Positions 34,553-42,718 of a stretch of 64,000 nt of DNA are shown in pieces. Numbering within the stretch: position 1 is the first letter of the stretch; each line of letters opens with the position of its first letter. The translations under genes were made by a program, and so were the position numbers. The stretch covers positions 1,054,001 to 1,118,000 of the forward strand of contig NZ_JADBDS010000003.1 in assembly GCF_014873705.1 (NCBI RefSeq). Reading direction: 5' to 3'. Source of the DNA: Mycobacterium sp. OAS707 (lineage in GTDB: Bacteria > Actinomycetota > Actinomycetes > Mycobacteriales > Mycobacteriaceae). Below the pieces are notes generated by a model that saw only the letters and a list, made by a program, of their open reading frames with translations, was not told the origin of the DNA and made no database searches.

Positions 34553-35273
34553 GACCTTCCGGTGCCCCATAGGTGTCGTGCCACGGCCATTCGTTGATGT
34601 AGCGTTGCCGGCCCAACGGGGTCAGATCCAGGAACCGGTAGGTGCTCAGCATGACATCGGCACCGACGCCGTAGGCCGAATAGGTGTGAAACACCCTGCC
34701 GCCGTCCTGGACGAAGACGCTGATGCCTTGACCGTCGGCGCCGTCGTGGACCATGTACTCCAGCCCTTCGCGCACCAGGGTGGCTTTGTCTTTGTAGTTG
34801 TATTCGATGGGCGTCTTCGATTCGTCGTTGCTGACGTGGAAGTCGAAATTGAAGTCGCTGCCGTGCGAGGAGTACCACGGCAGGGTCCATCCCATGCGGT
34901 CCTTGAACTCGCGCAGTCGCGCGTAGGGTGCCCGCGACACCAACGCCAGCGTGGTGTCGGCGCCCTCGTTGAGATGGATCGGATCGGGCATGTCGTCCAC
35001 GGCGAATGAGCAACTCGGACAACCCTGTTCGATGTCGTGCAGCCACATGAAGTGGTAGACGATCAACTGGCTGCGGCCGTCGAACAGGTCGATCAGCGAC
35101 ACCTTGCCATCGGGGCCGTCGAACACATAGTCCTTGTCGACGGCCACCGCGGGAAGTGCGCGGCGCTGCTCGGCGAGTGCGGCTAGCTGGCGGCTCGCGG
35201 CCTTTTCCTTGGCCAACAACTCCAGGCGCGACGCCAGCCACTCCTCGCGCGACGCAGTATTCGTGATTTTCAT
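34533..35273 (-). CDS. DUF899 thioredoxin-like protein
   Basis: 246 aa from the ATG at 35273. The family opening is seen as REEWLASRLELLAKEKAASRQ...LPAVAVDKDYVFDGPDGKVSLIDLFDGRSQLIVYHFM, then CPSCSF with a redox-like CxxC, and the C-terminal Gly-His-rich end GAPEGHEHHH. DUF899 proteins have a thioredoxin fold and often sit beside SigG/SigJ-like factors, as here. Probably a redox or detoxification role; the substrate is unknown. Confidence 0.88.
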   Translation of the reverse strand: MKITNTASREEWLASRLELLAKEKAASRQLAALAEQRRALPAVAVDKDYVFDGPDGKVSLIDLFDGRSQLIVYHFMWLHDIEQGCPSCSFAVDDMPDPIHLNEGADTTLALVSRAPYARLREFKDRMGWTLPWYSSHGSDFNFDFHVSNDESKTPIEYNYKDKATLVREGLEYMVHDGADGQGISVFVQDGGRVFHTYSAYGVGADVMLSTYRFLDLTPLGRQRYINEWPWHDTYGAPEGHEHHHI

Positions 35274-35319
35274 TGCGGTTCCTTTCGTCAGCATTACTGA
35301 GGAGCCCAGTGGTCGAAAC

Positions 35320-35658
35320 TCATCGGCGCGGCGTGAGATCAGCGCCCCGCCTCGAGGGCTGACGGCCGCGGTAGGAGCCGATCAACGTCGCACGCATGAC
35401 GACAGGTGGTGTGGCGAGGCGCTTTGCGAGTTCGCGGTGGAATTCGCGATAGGCGGCGCAGTCCGCGAATGGGTCGGTGGTTCCGTCGAAGGCAACGGCA
35501 TGCATGAATCCGACGCCGTCATCGAACATCAACACTTGATAGTCGACTCCCCCGGGATCTCGGGCAGCCAGTTCGCGTAACACGTCCTCGATCAACTCGC
35601 GGTTGCGCTGCGCATCTTCGATGGTCGTGAAGTACTGCACTACAGCGGCTCTGTTCAT
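35320..35658 (-). CDS. Small hypothetical protein, dimeric alpha/beta barrel-like
   Basis: 112 aa from the ATG at 35658 with GGGAGG 6 bases upstream. Strand-helix pattern: VVQYFTTIEDAQRNRELIEDVLREL, VDYQVLMFDDG, GFMHAVAFDG, then a helix and VMRATLIGSY. This resembles the ferredoxin-like ABM/dimeric barrel fold. It is the first gene of the operon with DUF899 and the sigma factor (46-base gap), so probably stress-linked. No named family. Confidence 0.65.
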   Translation of the reverse strand: MNRAAVVQYFTTIEDAQRNRELIEDVLRELAARDPGGVDYQVLMFDDGVGFMHAVAFDGTTDPFADCAAYREFHRELAKRLATPPVVMRATLIGSYRGRQPSRRGADLTPRR

Positions 35659-35831
35659 CACATACCTCCCACACGTACAGAGGCCTGAGGGCTAACAGAC
35701 TCATCGGCCACAACCACCGCGGTGATGCCGAGAGGGCTGCTCAGGCCCATGGCCGCGGTATGGGCGATGAGTTTCAGCCACACGCCACCTCCGTATGTCG
35801 CAGAGACGTGCTACTAGCCACAGGAGGAGAA

Positions 35832-36548
35832 ATGAACGACCTACTCGAGAGCGCCGTCGCCGCGCATGGGGGCCTGGACCGATGGCACCACCTCAAATCG
35901 ATCACCGTCGACGCCTCCATCACCGGCGCCCTCTGGTACGTCAAGGGCAAACCCGACGTTCTCAAAGACGTGCGTCTGACAGCCGACACCACACGACAGT
36001 TGCTTGCGATGGACTTCGTCGGCCAAGACAAACGGTCGGTGTTCGAGCCCTCTCGCGTCGTTATCGAGCACAGTGACGGCACGATCATCGAGGCACGTGA
36101 CGAGCCGGAGAACTCATTTGAGGGCCATCAGCTCGAAACCCCGTGGGACGATCTGCACGTCGCCTACTTCACCGGCGAGGCGCTATGGACCTACCTGAAC
36201 ACGCCGTTCCTCTACACCTGGCCCGAGTTCGCCACCGAAGAAATCGCCCCGATCGAGGTCGACGGTGAAACCTGGCGACGGCTAAAAGCGACATTCCCCG
36301 AATACGTCAAAAGTCATACCCGCAAACAGATCTCATGCTTCGGCCCCGACGGACTGCTACGCCGCCATGACTTCACGATCGACGTGATCGGCGGGGCGAC
36401 CGGCATGCTCTACGCCAGCGACTACCGTGACGTCGACGGCATCATCATCCCCACCACGCGGCGTGGCTACGCCTGGCAGGGTGACTACCAGCGCGTCCCG
36501 GAGCCACTGCTAGTCGCCATCGACATGGGTGCCATCACCATCGGATGA
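35832..36548 (+). CDS. Hypothetical protein, LolA-like beta-rich fold suspected
   Basis: 238 aa from the ATG at 35832, behind the best ribosome binding site of the region (AGGAGGAG, 4-5 bases spacing). The opening LLESAVAAHGGLDRWHHLKSITVDASITGALWYVKGK resembles conserved actinobacterial proteins that begin with AhGG...w..i. The rest is beta-rich with PWDDLHVAYFTGEALWTYLNTPF. No signal peptide. Function unknown. Divergent from the sigma-factor operon; followed by a hairpin terminator. Confidence 0.75.
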   Translation: MNDLLESAVAAHGGLDRWHHLKSITVDASITGALWYVKGKPDVLKDVRLTADTTRQLLAMDFVGQDKRSVFEPSRVVIEHSDGTIIEARDEPENSFEGHQLETPWDDLHVAYFTGEALWTYLNTPFLYTWPEFATEEIAPIEVDGETWRRLKATFPEYVKSHTRKQISCFGPDGLLRRHDFTIDVIGGATGMLYASDYRDVDGIIIPTTRRGYAWQGDYQRVPEPLLVAIDMGAITIG

Positions 36549-36585
36549 CCACATATCGGCCATCATCACGCAGGCTAGGCGGACA

Positions 36586-36618
36586 GGTCTTGATCACGGC
36601 GATGCTCGAATCAAGACC
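36586..36618 (+). terminator. Hairpin terminator candidate
   Basis: Perfect 9-bp arms GGTCTTGAT (36586-36594) and ATCAAGACC (36610-36618) around a 15-base loop, 37 bases after the stop at 36548. No T-run follows, as is usual in mycobacteria. Confidence 0.5.
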
Positions 36619-36687
36619 CGGCGTCGGGGTAGCCGGCTGTTGTTGGCCTCCACGCTCTGAGTAGCCGTCGCGAAGTACCGTGGAGGC

Positions 36688-37332
36688 ATGTCTCGAGCCG
36701 TTCCCGGTGTACCGACACCTCCGCTCGACGCGAGATCGACCCGAGAGACAATCTTGCGTACCGCTGAACGGGTCTTCCTGACCCACGGCTACGAAGAGTC
36801 CAGCATGGACCTCATTGCGTTGGAGTCGGGCGTGGCGCGGCGGACGGTGTACAACCAATTCGGTAGCAAGAAGGCGCTTTTCGACGCCACGATGGCCCAG
36901 ATGTGGGATCGCATGCCTCTCGACGCGATCATCGAAGCGACCTCGCAGGTGCGGCCGCCTGAGGAGGTCTTGTTCTCGATCGGCCGCACGATTGCCAGTT
37001 TCTGGGCGCAGCCAGAAGCAGTGGCGTTGATGCGCCTGGTGATCTGGGAGAGTCCGCGATTCCCAGAGCTCGCCGAGAGCTTCTTTCTCAACGGCCGGGA
37101 GCCGGCTCGACGTGCGGTCAACGAGTACGTGCGGCGGCTCAGCCGGGAGCCGGGGTACCGCGTTGACGATCCCGATCTCGCGACCGCGCAGTTCATTGAC
37201 GTCATCTTGGGCGAGGTACTGCTGGGGCGGCTGGTCGCCACGTCGATGATTGCCCTCGATGAGGACAGGTGCGACTACGTGGTGCGTCAAGCGGTGAAAC
37301 TGTTCCTGGCCCGATATCGCCCTCACCGCTGA
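36688..37332 (+). CDS. TetR/AcrR-family regulator
   Basis: 214 aa. The HTH is at residues ~18-62 (ILRTAERVFLTHGYEESSMDLIALESGVARRTVYNQFGSKKALF). The C-terminal domain (FWAQPEAVALMRLVIWESPRFPELAESFF) matches the AefR-like/TetR_C_7 type. A perfect palindrome begins 29 bases after its stop, and a related one lies before the hydrolase operon at 37941, so this protein is the likely repressor of that operon. Confidence 0.88.
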   Translation: MSRAVPGVPTPPLDARSTRETILRTAERVFLTHGYEESSMDLIALESGVARRTVYNQFGSKKALFDATMAQMWDRMPLDAIIEATSQVRPPEEVLFSIGRTIASFWAQPEAVALMRLVIWESPRFPELAESFFLNGREPARRAVNEYVRRLSREPGYRVDDPDLATAQFIDVILGEVLLGRLVATSMIALDEDRCDYVVRQAVKLFLARYRPHR

Positions 37333-37360
37333 TATTTGGAACAAAGGACCCGGTAAGCGT

Positions 37361-37382
37361 CACTGCACTGCGCAGTGCAGTG
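37361..37382. promoter_or_regulatory. Perfect 22-bp palindrome, likely TetR operator
   Basis: Arms CACTGCACTGC and GCAGTGCAGTG are exact reverse complements with no spacer. It lies just after the TetR gene. Its CAGTGCAGTG core reappears in the second site at 37858-37879. The 475 bases between the two sites contain no gene I can support, so a long leader or a promoter for the hydrolase operon may lie there. Confidence 0.7.
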
Positions 37383-37857
37383 CATGACAGTCCGTCTCGG
37401 TCGACCGATCGTTTCCAACGATGGGGGCCGCGAGAAGTGAACCGGTCAGCGAACGGCTGGGCACGTTGACCGATACCCTCCCGCCGAGCGGCGTTGAGCT
37501 TGCGGTTGCGGCACGACATCAAGCGGTCAGGTGATGCTGTTCTTAGTGCGACCCCAATGGACCGCGCACACCACCTGACGAACCCCGCCTTGTGCACCGA
37601 AATTGATCGTGTTGTCCCACACCGCTATATATCGCATAGCCAGACCCGGTGACGCGTGAACATGACTGCACTCACCGCAGAAGCTTCTCCATCCACGCTC
37701 GTGGCTGATGTCGGTCGACAGTGAGCGGTTCGCCACGATTCACCGACCCCAACCGGCCATTCGGCGCATACAGGTAGCGCTAGCCGGAAGAGGCGTTTGA
37801 GGACAGCCGGAAAAGGTACAGCGGAGAACCCGTAGCGCTTGTCCACGGCCTGCACTC

Positions 37858-37879
37858 GACTGTACAGTGCAGTGCAGTC
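37858..37879. promoter_or_regulatory. Second 22-bp imperfect palindrome, likely TetR operator
   Basis: GACTGTACAGT and GCAGTGCAGTC pair at 8 of 11 positions. It shares CAGTGCAGTG with the perfect site at 37361. It is 61 bases upstream of the ATG at 37941, where an operator would block the hydrolase promoter. Confidence 0.6.
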
Positions 37880-37940
37880 GCCTTTTCGCCTCGCAGAATC
37901 GTTCACCGCGTCCCTCAACTCTTGTTCGAAGGAAAATGCC

Positions 37941-39140
37941 ATGAAAGTTGGTTTCAAAGACGATTCGTTCGCTTTCGAACTCGTCCGCAATCTGGGTTTC
38001 GTCTACTACGGCGGCGCCGACATCGGCGAGCTCATGGCCACCGCGGACAGCATCGCCGAAGGTGATTTCGACAGCTGGTATGAGAACTGGCACGACCGCG
38101 GCGAGCGCGTGCTCGGGCGCGCGAAGGACTACCTGTCCACCGGCCACCGCGTCAGTGCTCGCGAAGCCCTGCTGCGCGCGTCGACCTACTTCCGGATGGC
38201 GGAGTTCTACCTGCACGGCAATCCCGACGACCCGCGCATCATGGCCGATTCCAAAGCCTCCGAGAAGGCTTACGCCAAGGCGGCTGAATTGATGGGGCCC
38301 ACCTGGGAGCCGGTCGAAATCCCCTACGAGGGAACGACTTTGCCCGGATACTTCTACAAGCCCGACGAGTCGAACGAGCCGCGCCCCACCTTGGTCTTCC
38401 ACGGTGGCTACGACTCGAGTCTCGAGGAGCTCTACTACTTCGCCGCAGCGGCCGCCGTCCGTCGGGGCTACAACTGCCTGACGTTCGACGGTCCGGGCCA
38501 AGGCATGCCGCTTCGTGAACAGAAGCTGACGTTCCGATACGACTGGGAAAAGGTCGTCACCCCGGCAGTCGACTACGTTCTGTCGCGCCCCGACGTCGAC
38601 GGTGATCGCTTGGTTCTCAAGGGCATGAGCCTCGGCGGATACCTCGCCGCCCGGGCAGCTGCCTTCGAGCCGAGATTCAAAGCAGTCGTCCTCTTCGACG
38701 GCGTCTGGAGCTTCTACGACGCCATCGTGAGCATCTTGTCACCGGCGGCAAAGAAGGCTCTCGACGACGAGGACGCCGCGACCTACAACGACCTCGTGGG
38801 CAAGGCGATGGACGCGAACACCCAGGTGCGGTGGACCTTCACCCAGGGGTTGTTCAGCTTTGGCGTGAAGTCCTACTACGACCTCACTGTCGAGAGCAAG
38901 AAGATGTCGCTAGACAGCGACGTCGTCGAACGAATCAGCTGCCCCACTTTGGTGATGGAGGCCGACGGTGACCAGTTCTTCCGGGGTCAGCCAGAGCACG
39001 TCTACGAGTCGCTGAAGGCGCCCAAGACGTTCGTGAGCTTCAGCGAAGATGACGGGGCCGAAAACCATTGCCAGTCAGGCGCATTGGCCTACAAGGACGA
39101 AGTGGTCTTCAACTGGCTCGACGACACGCTCAAGGCCTGA
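37941..39140 (+). CDS. Alpha/beta hydrolase, 2,6-dihydroxypseudooxynicotine hydrolase-like
   Basis: 399 aa from the ATG at 37941 (GAAGGAAAA upstream). A helical N-terminal cap (about 1-125) precedes the alpha/beta hydrolase core, with the nucleophile in LKGMSLGGYLAARAAA (Ser near residue 234), an Asp in MEADGDQFF and a His in GAENHCQSG. Cap and length resemble C-C bond hydrolases of the DHPONH/FrsA type, which cleave diketone side products of aromatic or heterocyclic catabolism. First gene of a three-gene operon; probably repressed by the upstream TetR protein. Confidence 0.82.
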   Translation: MKVGFKDDSFAFELVRNLGFVYYGGADIGELMATADSIAEGDFDSWYENWHDRGERVLGRAKDYLSTGHRVSAREALLRASTYFRMAEFYLHGNPDDPRIMADSKASEKAYAKAAELMGPTWEPVEIPYEGTTLPGYFYKPDESNEPRPTLVFHGGYDSSLEELYYFAAAAAVRRGYNCLTFDGPGQGMPLREQKLTFRYDWEKVVTPAVDYVLSRPDVDGDRLVLKGMSLGGYLAARAAAFEPRFKAVVLFDGVWSFYDAIVSILSPAAKKALDDEDAATYNDLVGKAMDANTQVRWTFTQGLFSFGVKSYYDLTVESKKMSLDSDVVERISCPTLVMEADGDQFFRGQPEHVYESLKAPKTFVSFSEDDGAENHCQSGALAYKDEVVFNWLDDTLKA

Positions 39141-39172
39141 CGGCACCGGATCTCATTCCTGAAGGAGACACC

Positions 39173-39772
39173 ATGACCAACGCAGAACCGGCGCTCGGTG
39201 GGCGATTGCCTCTGATCGATCCCGCGACGCTGAGCGGCAGCCAAAAAGACCTCTACCAGACGATGCGCTCGACGCTCATCAAGTGGGCCGACAGCAACGG
39301 CTTCCGAGGAATGACCGACGACGGGAAGCTCATCGGTCCGTTCAACCCGTATCTGTACAGCACGGGCATCACTCCGGGGTTCCTGGCATGGATGCAAGCC
39401 GACTCGAAGCACACCACCCTCGACAAGCAAACGCACGAGGTGGTCATCCTCACGGTCGGGGCGATTTGGAAGTCGCCCTACGAGATGTACGCCCATTCAG
39501 CTGTCGCGCGGCAGGTCGGTCTTGCCGAAGCTGCCATCGAGGGTCTCTGCCGCGGCGAGACGCCGCCCGAATTGACTCCCGGCCAGCTGTTGGCGCACAG
39601 GTTCGCGAGCCAACTCACCCGTGAATACAAGGTCGACGACGACCTATATCGAGAGGCCGAAAAGCACTTCGGGTCGGCAACATTGGTCGACGTTGTCTAT
39701 CTGGTGGGCCTCTACCTGCTCACCTGCGCCCTGCTCAACGCCTTCCAGATTCCGAAGCCCGTTGAGGCCTGA
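39173..39772 (+). CDS. Carboxymuconolactone decarboxylase-like protein
   Basis: 199 aa; GAAGGAG 5-6 bases before the ATG. Helical protein with the CMD pattern LDKQTHEVVILTVGAIWKSPYEMYAHSAVARQVGLAEAAIEGL. The AhpD-type CxxC pair is absent, so it is of the decarboxylase or isomerase-like branch and not a peroxidase. It is 32 bases after the hydrolase and 18 bases before the metallo-hydrolase gene, so it probably acts in the same catabolic pathway. Confidence 0.82.
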   Translation: MTNAEPALGGRLPLIDPATLSGSQKDLYQTMRSTLIKWADSNGFRGMTDDGKLIGPFNPYLYSTGITPGFLAWMQADSKHTTLDKQTHEVVILTVGAIWKSPYEMYAHSAVARQVGLAEAAIEGLCRGETPPELTPGQLLAHRFASQLTREYKVDDDLYREAEKHFGSATLVDVVYLVGLYLLTCALLNAFQIPKPVEA

Positions 39773-39790
39773 GCGGCTCGAGGAGAACTA

Positions 39791-40618
39791 GTGGCGTCCA
39801 AGATCGAGATCGAGCACGCGACATTCGGATTGATGGGTCCGCTGGCGCACACTTCGACGAAATCCATGTCCATCCACTGCGTCATCTTCCACATCGGTGA
39901 TCGAGTCATTCTGCTCGACAGCGGGTTCGGCACACAGGAGATGGACGACCCGCAGACGCTTCTCGGGGCCGATGCGCTGTTCAAACTGGGCATCCTGATC
40001 GATCCGCGGTTGACTGCGCTACACCGTTTGCAGGCGCGGGGGATCGAACAGGATCAGGTGACCGATATCGTCGTCACGCACCTGGACAACGATCATGTAG
40101 GCGGGCTGCACGACTTCCCCAACGCCACAGTGCACGTCGCATCCGAGGAGCTGGCGGCCTACGACAGCACCCAGCAGCGCGGGCCCTACAAGCCTTATCA
40201 GGTATCTCACCAGACGCGGTTCAAGACCTACGGACCGACCGATGAGCGGTGGTTCGGACTGCCGGCGCGCACTCTGGAACTTCCCGAAGTCCTGGACGCG
40301 AAACTGATTCCGCTGCACGGACACACAGCCGGGCACTGCGGTGTTGCGTACCGTGAGAACGGCAAGTGGTCGCTACACGCAGGTGACGCGTATTTCGATC
40401 ACAAGATGAATTTCCTCGCCCATGCCCCGGGATTGCCGTTGGAGATCGCGTTCCAGACCGACTATGCAAACCGGGTGGCAACGCTGGCAAAACTACGCGA
40501 ACTACGGTTGGCCCATTCCGATGAGATCCAGATGTTCTGTACTCATGACCAGAGCGAGTACATCAACTGGACCGAGGAACGAGGCCAGCCCGATTCGCTC
40601 ATCCTTTACAGGGAGTGA
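39791..40618 (+). CDS. Metallo-beta-lactamase-fold hydrolase (lactonase-like)
   Basis: 275 aa from a GTG with GAGGAG upstream. The metal motif is VVTHLDNDHVGG, followed by LHGHTAGHCG and HAGDAYFDH. In the usual HxHxDH the second His is Asp here (H-x-D-x-D-H), so metal binding may be altered. The overall layout resembles AHL-lactonase-type enzymes that open lactone rings. In this operon it could hydrolyse a lactone made by the CMD-like step. Convergent with the deacetylase gene. Confidence 0.82.
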   Translation: MASKIEIEHATFGLMGPLAHTSTKSMSIHCVIFHIGDRVILLDSGFGTQEMDDPQTLLGADALFKLGILIDPRLTALHRLQARGIEQDQVTDIVVTHLDNDHVGGLHDFPNATVHVASEELAAYDSTQQRGPYKPYQVSHQTRFKTYGPTDERWFGLPARTLELPEVLDAKLIPLHGHTAGHCGVAYRENGKWSLHAGDAYFDHKMNFLAHAPGLPLEIAFQTDYANRVATLAKLRELRLAHSDEIQMFCTHDQSEYINWTEERGQPDSLILYRE

Positions 40619-40706
40619 CGACGTGCACAATTACGGTCCTCAGCAATAGCGAAAAATCGTCGTCGCGGATCTAACGCCGCAGGCATATCGATGGTCCCGA
40701 ATCCTA

Positions 40707-41588
40707 TTAGGAGACAGGCGCTATGAGGATTCGTTGCGCCAGCGCATCGCATCGGAGGATGTCGACGTCGCGGCATTCGTGCGCGAAGGCGATGAGGTCG
40801 GCGATGACCTTCAGCCGGGAGGGGCGGCCGCTGAGGAAGGGGTGGGCGCAGATGTTGCAGAGGCTGCCGGTGGTGCGCATGGCATCGAGTTCGCCGGTCC
40901 ATAGTTCCCGAACGGTGGACGGAGTGTTGATGACTTGGCCGATGTCGGGTTCTGGGAGGAAGGCGTATTGCTCCCAATCGTCGAGGCTCCAGTGCACGGG
41001 TAGTTCGGCGATGCGGCCGGCGGGGTGGTCGATTAGGTAGGGACGGTCGTCGTCCATCAGGCTGGAGTCGTAGGTGAGTCCGCTTTCGATGAGCAGTTCG
41101 AGAGTCCTGGTGGTGAGTTGCCAGTTCGGCGCCCGGTAGCCCACCGGTTGAGCCCCCAGAGCCTTGAGTGCTTCCATGTTGGCTTGGAGGTCGTCGGCCT
41201 GTTGAGCGTCGGACATGGTTGTCAGGGGTTTGTGTAGGTCGCTGTGCAAGGCGACTTCGTGTCCGCCGGCCAGGATGGCTTCAACGGCGTTGGGCCAGCG
41301 TCGTGCGCTTTCGCCGGGCACGAAAAAGGTTGCTGCGACGTCAGTTTCGGACAGCAGGCGCAGAATGCGGGGCAATGCGGTCTGGGGCCCGTAGGCTTGG
41401 TGCGACATCGTTGACAAGTCGTACGCGGCAGCCTCGGACCGGGCTAGCACAGCGCTTTCGGCGTCGAGGTCGAAGGTAAGAGTCAGTACCGCGCTTGCCC
41501 CGTGGCGCCATGTCTCGGCAGCGTCGCGCCGCCAGTTCCGTAAGCCGGACTGCTTCGGGCTGTCGTTGGGGTGCATCGTGGTGTTCAT
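40707..41588 (-). CDS. Polysaccharide-deacetylase-fold hydrolase (PuuE/cyclic-imide hydrolase type)
   Basis: 293 aa from the ATG at 41588, which overlaps the OYE stop (ATGA). The NodB-fold motif is VLTLTFDLDAES with the Asp pair, then ATFFVPGESARRWP, GGHEVALHSDLHKPL (His motif), GYRAPNWQLT and a late CNICAHPFLSGRP. This resembles the branch that opens cyclic amides (PuuE allantoinase, imidase) more than chitin or peptidoglycan deacetylases, because it has no signal peptide. Last gene of the permease-OYE operon. A ring-opening role is inferred from context. Confidence 0.82.
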   Translation of the reverse strand: MNTTMHPNDSPKQSGLRNWRRDAAETWRHGASAVLTLTFDLDAESAVLARSEAAAYDLSTMSHQAYGPQTALPRILRLLSETDVAATFFVPGESARRWPNAVEAILAGGHEVALHSDLHKPLTTMSDAQQADDLQANMEALKALGAQPVGYRAPNWQLTTRTLELLIESGLTYDSSLMDDDRPYLIDHPAGRIAELPVHWSLDDWEQYAFLPEPDIGQVINTPSTVRELWTGELDAMRTTGSLCNICAHPFLSGRPSRLKVIADLIAFAHECRDVDILRCDALAQRILIAPVS

Positions 41589-42718
41589 CGTTTCGTTGTA
41601 GCGTGCCGTGCACGCGCGTGGTCGGTGTTGGCCAGGGTTGCCGACGGGGTGATGAAGTCGGCAACAAACGCCTCCGGGGTGTGTCCGTCCCTGATGCGCG
41701 CGGGCCACGCGGGATCGGCCAGCGCGGGCCTTCCGAGGCTGACCAGATCCGCTTCGCCGTCGGCCAGGGTTTGTTCGATGAGTTCCGGTGTGTGCAAGCC
41801 GCCGTTGACGATCACGGGCAGGCCAGTGCTTCGGCGTGCCAAGGCGCCAAGGGCTGTACCGTCTGCGGCGCGGCCGCTTTGTGTCCAGGGGCGCCCCTCA
41901 CCCGCCAGATGAAGGTAGGCGGGTTTCGCCGCGGCAATCGTGGTGTAGATGTCCTCGGCTTCTCGTGCGTTGACCCACTTGTGGTGTGAGTCGTTGACCT
42001 TGGCCTGTGACAGGCGCACCCCCACCGGGACCCTGTCCTGAGTGCGCTCGACGACGGCAGCGATGACCTCCGCGGTCAATCGTGCTCGGGCACAGGCGGA
42101 TCCGCCGTAGCGATCGCTGCGCGTGTTGGTGTAGTCGGTCAGGAACTGGTCGAGCAGGTAACCATTGGCTGCATGCACCTCGACACCGTCGAACCCGGCC
42201 TCCTCGGCTAGAGCAGCCGACCGGGCAAACCCGTCAACGATGTCTTCTATTTCCGACTGGCTCAGCGCTTGTGGGGTGGAATAACTTCCGCTGCCCCCGT
42301 ACTCGGGCATCTTCGCTCCCCGCGGTGTGATCGCGCTGGGGCCCAGGGTCGTTTGTAGGTGTTGAGAAAGCGCACCGGCGTGCATGATCTGGGCGAAGAT
42401 GATCCCGCCGCAGCGGTGCACCGCGGTGGTCACCGAGCGCCAACCCTCCACGGTGGCAGTGGAGGTGAGTGCGGGCTGATTGGCGTAGCCCTGCGCGGCC
42501 GGGCCCAGAGGATAGATCCCTTCGGTGATGATCATCCCGAAACCACCCTCGGCGAATCGTCGGTAATAGTCGGACATCTGCGCGGTGGGGACGCCGTCGC
42601 CGCAGGTGCTCACCCGCGACATCGGTGCGACGACGACCCGGTTGGCCAGCTTGAGCGTGGACAGGGTGAACGGCGAGAACAGCTTCGGGAACTGCTCGAT
42701 GGGTCGGGCGCTCGTCAT
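41585..42718 (-). CDS. Old Yellow Enzyme-family FMN oxidoreductase
   Basis: 377 aa from the ATG at 42718, overlapping the permease stop. The TIM-barrel OYE pattern is complete: LKLANRVVVAPMSRVST, GGFGMIITEGIYP, QIMHAGALSQ, GFDGVEVHAANGYLLDQFL (active-site HAAN), YTNTRSDRYGG and DLVSLGRPALADP. OYE enzymes reduce activated C=C bonds with NAD(P)H; maleimides are classical substrates. No 4Fe-4S Cys cluster is seen, so it is not the 2,4-dienoyl-CoA reductase type. Coupled to permease and deacetylase genes. Confidence 0.9.
   Translation of the reverse strand: MTSARPIEQFPKLFSPFTLSTLKLANRVVVAPMSRVSTCGDGVPTAQMSDYYRRFAEGGFGMIITEGIYPLGPAAQGYANQPALTSTATVEGWRSVTTAVHRCGGIIFAQIMHAGALSQHLQTTLGPSAITPRGAKMPEYGGSGSYSTPQALSQSEIEDIVDGFARSAALAEEAGFDGVEVHAANGYLLDQFLTDYTNTRSDRYGGSACARARLTAEVIAAVVERTQDRVPVGVRLSQAKVNDSHHKWVNAREAEDIYTTIAAAKPAYLHLAGEGRPWTQSGRAADGTALGALARRSTGLPVIVNGGLHTPELIEQTLADGEADLVSLGRPALADPAWPARIRDGHTPEAFVADFITPSATLANTDHARARHATTKR

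Noticed and set aside
37527..37736. Minus-strand frame of 69 aa in the gap before the hydrolase operon
   Set aside because: No ribosome binding site or recognisable motif; left as unassigned.
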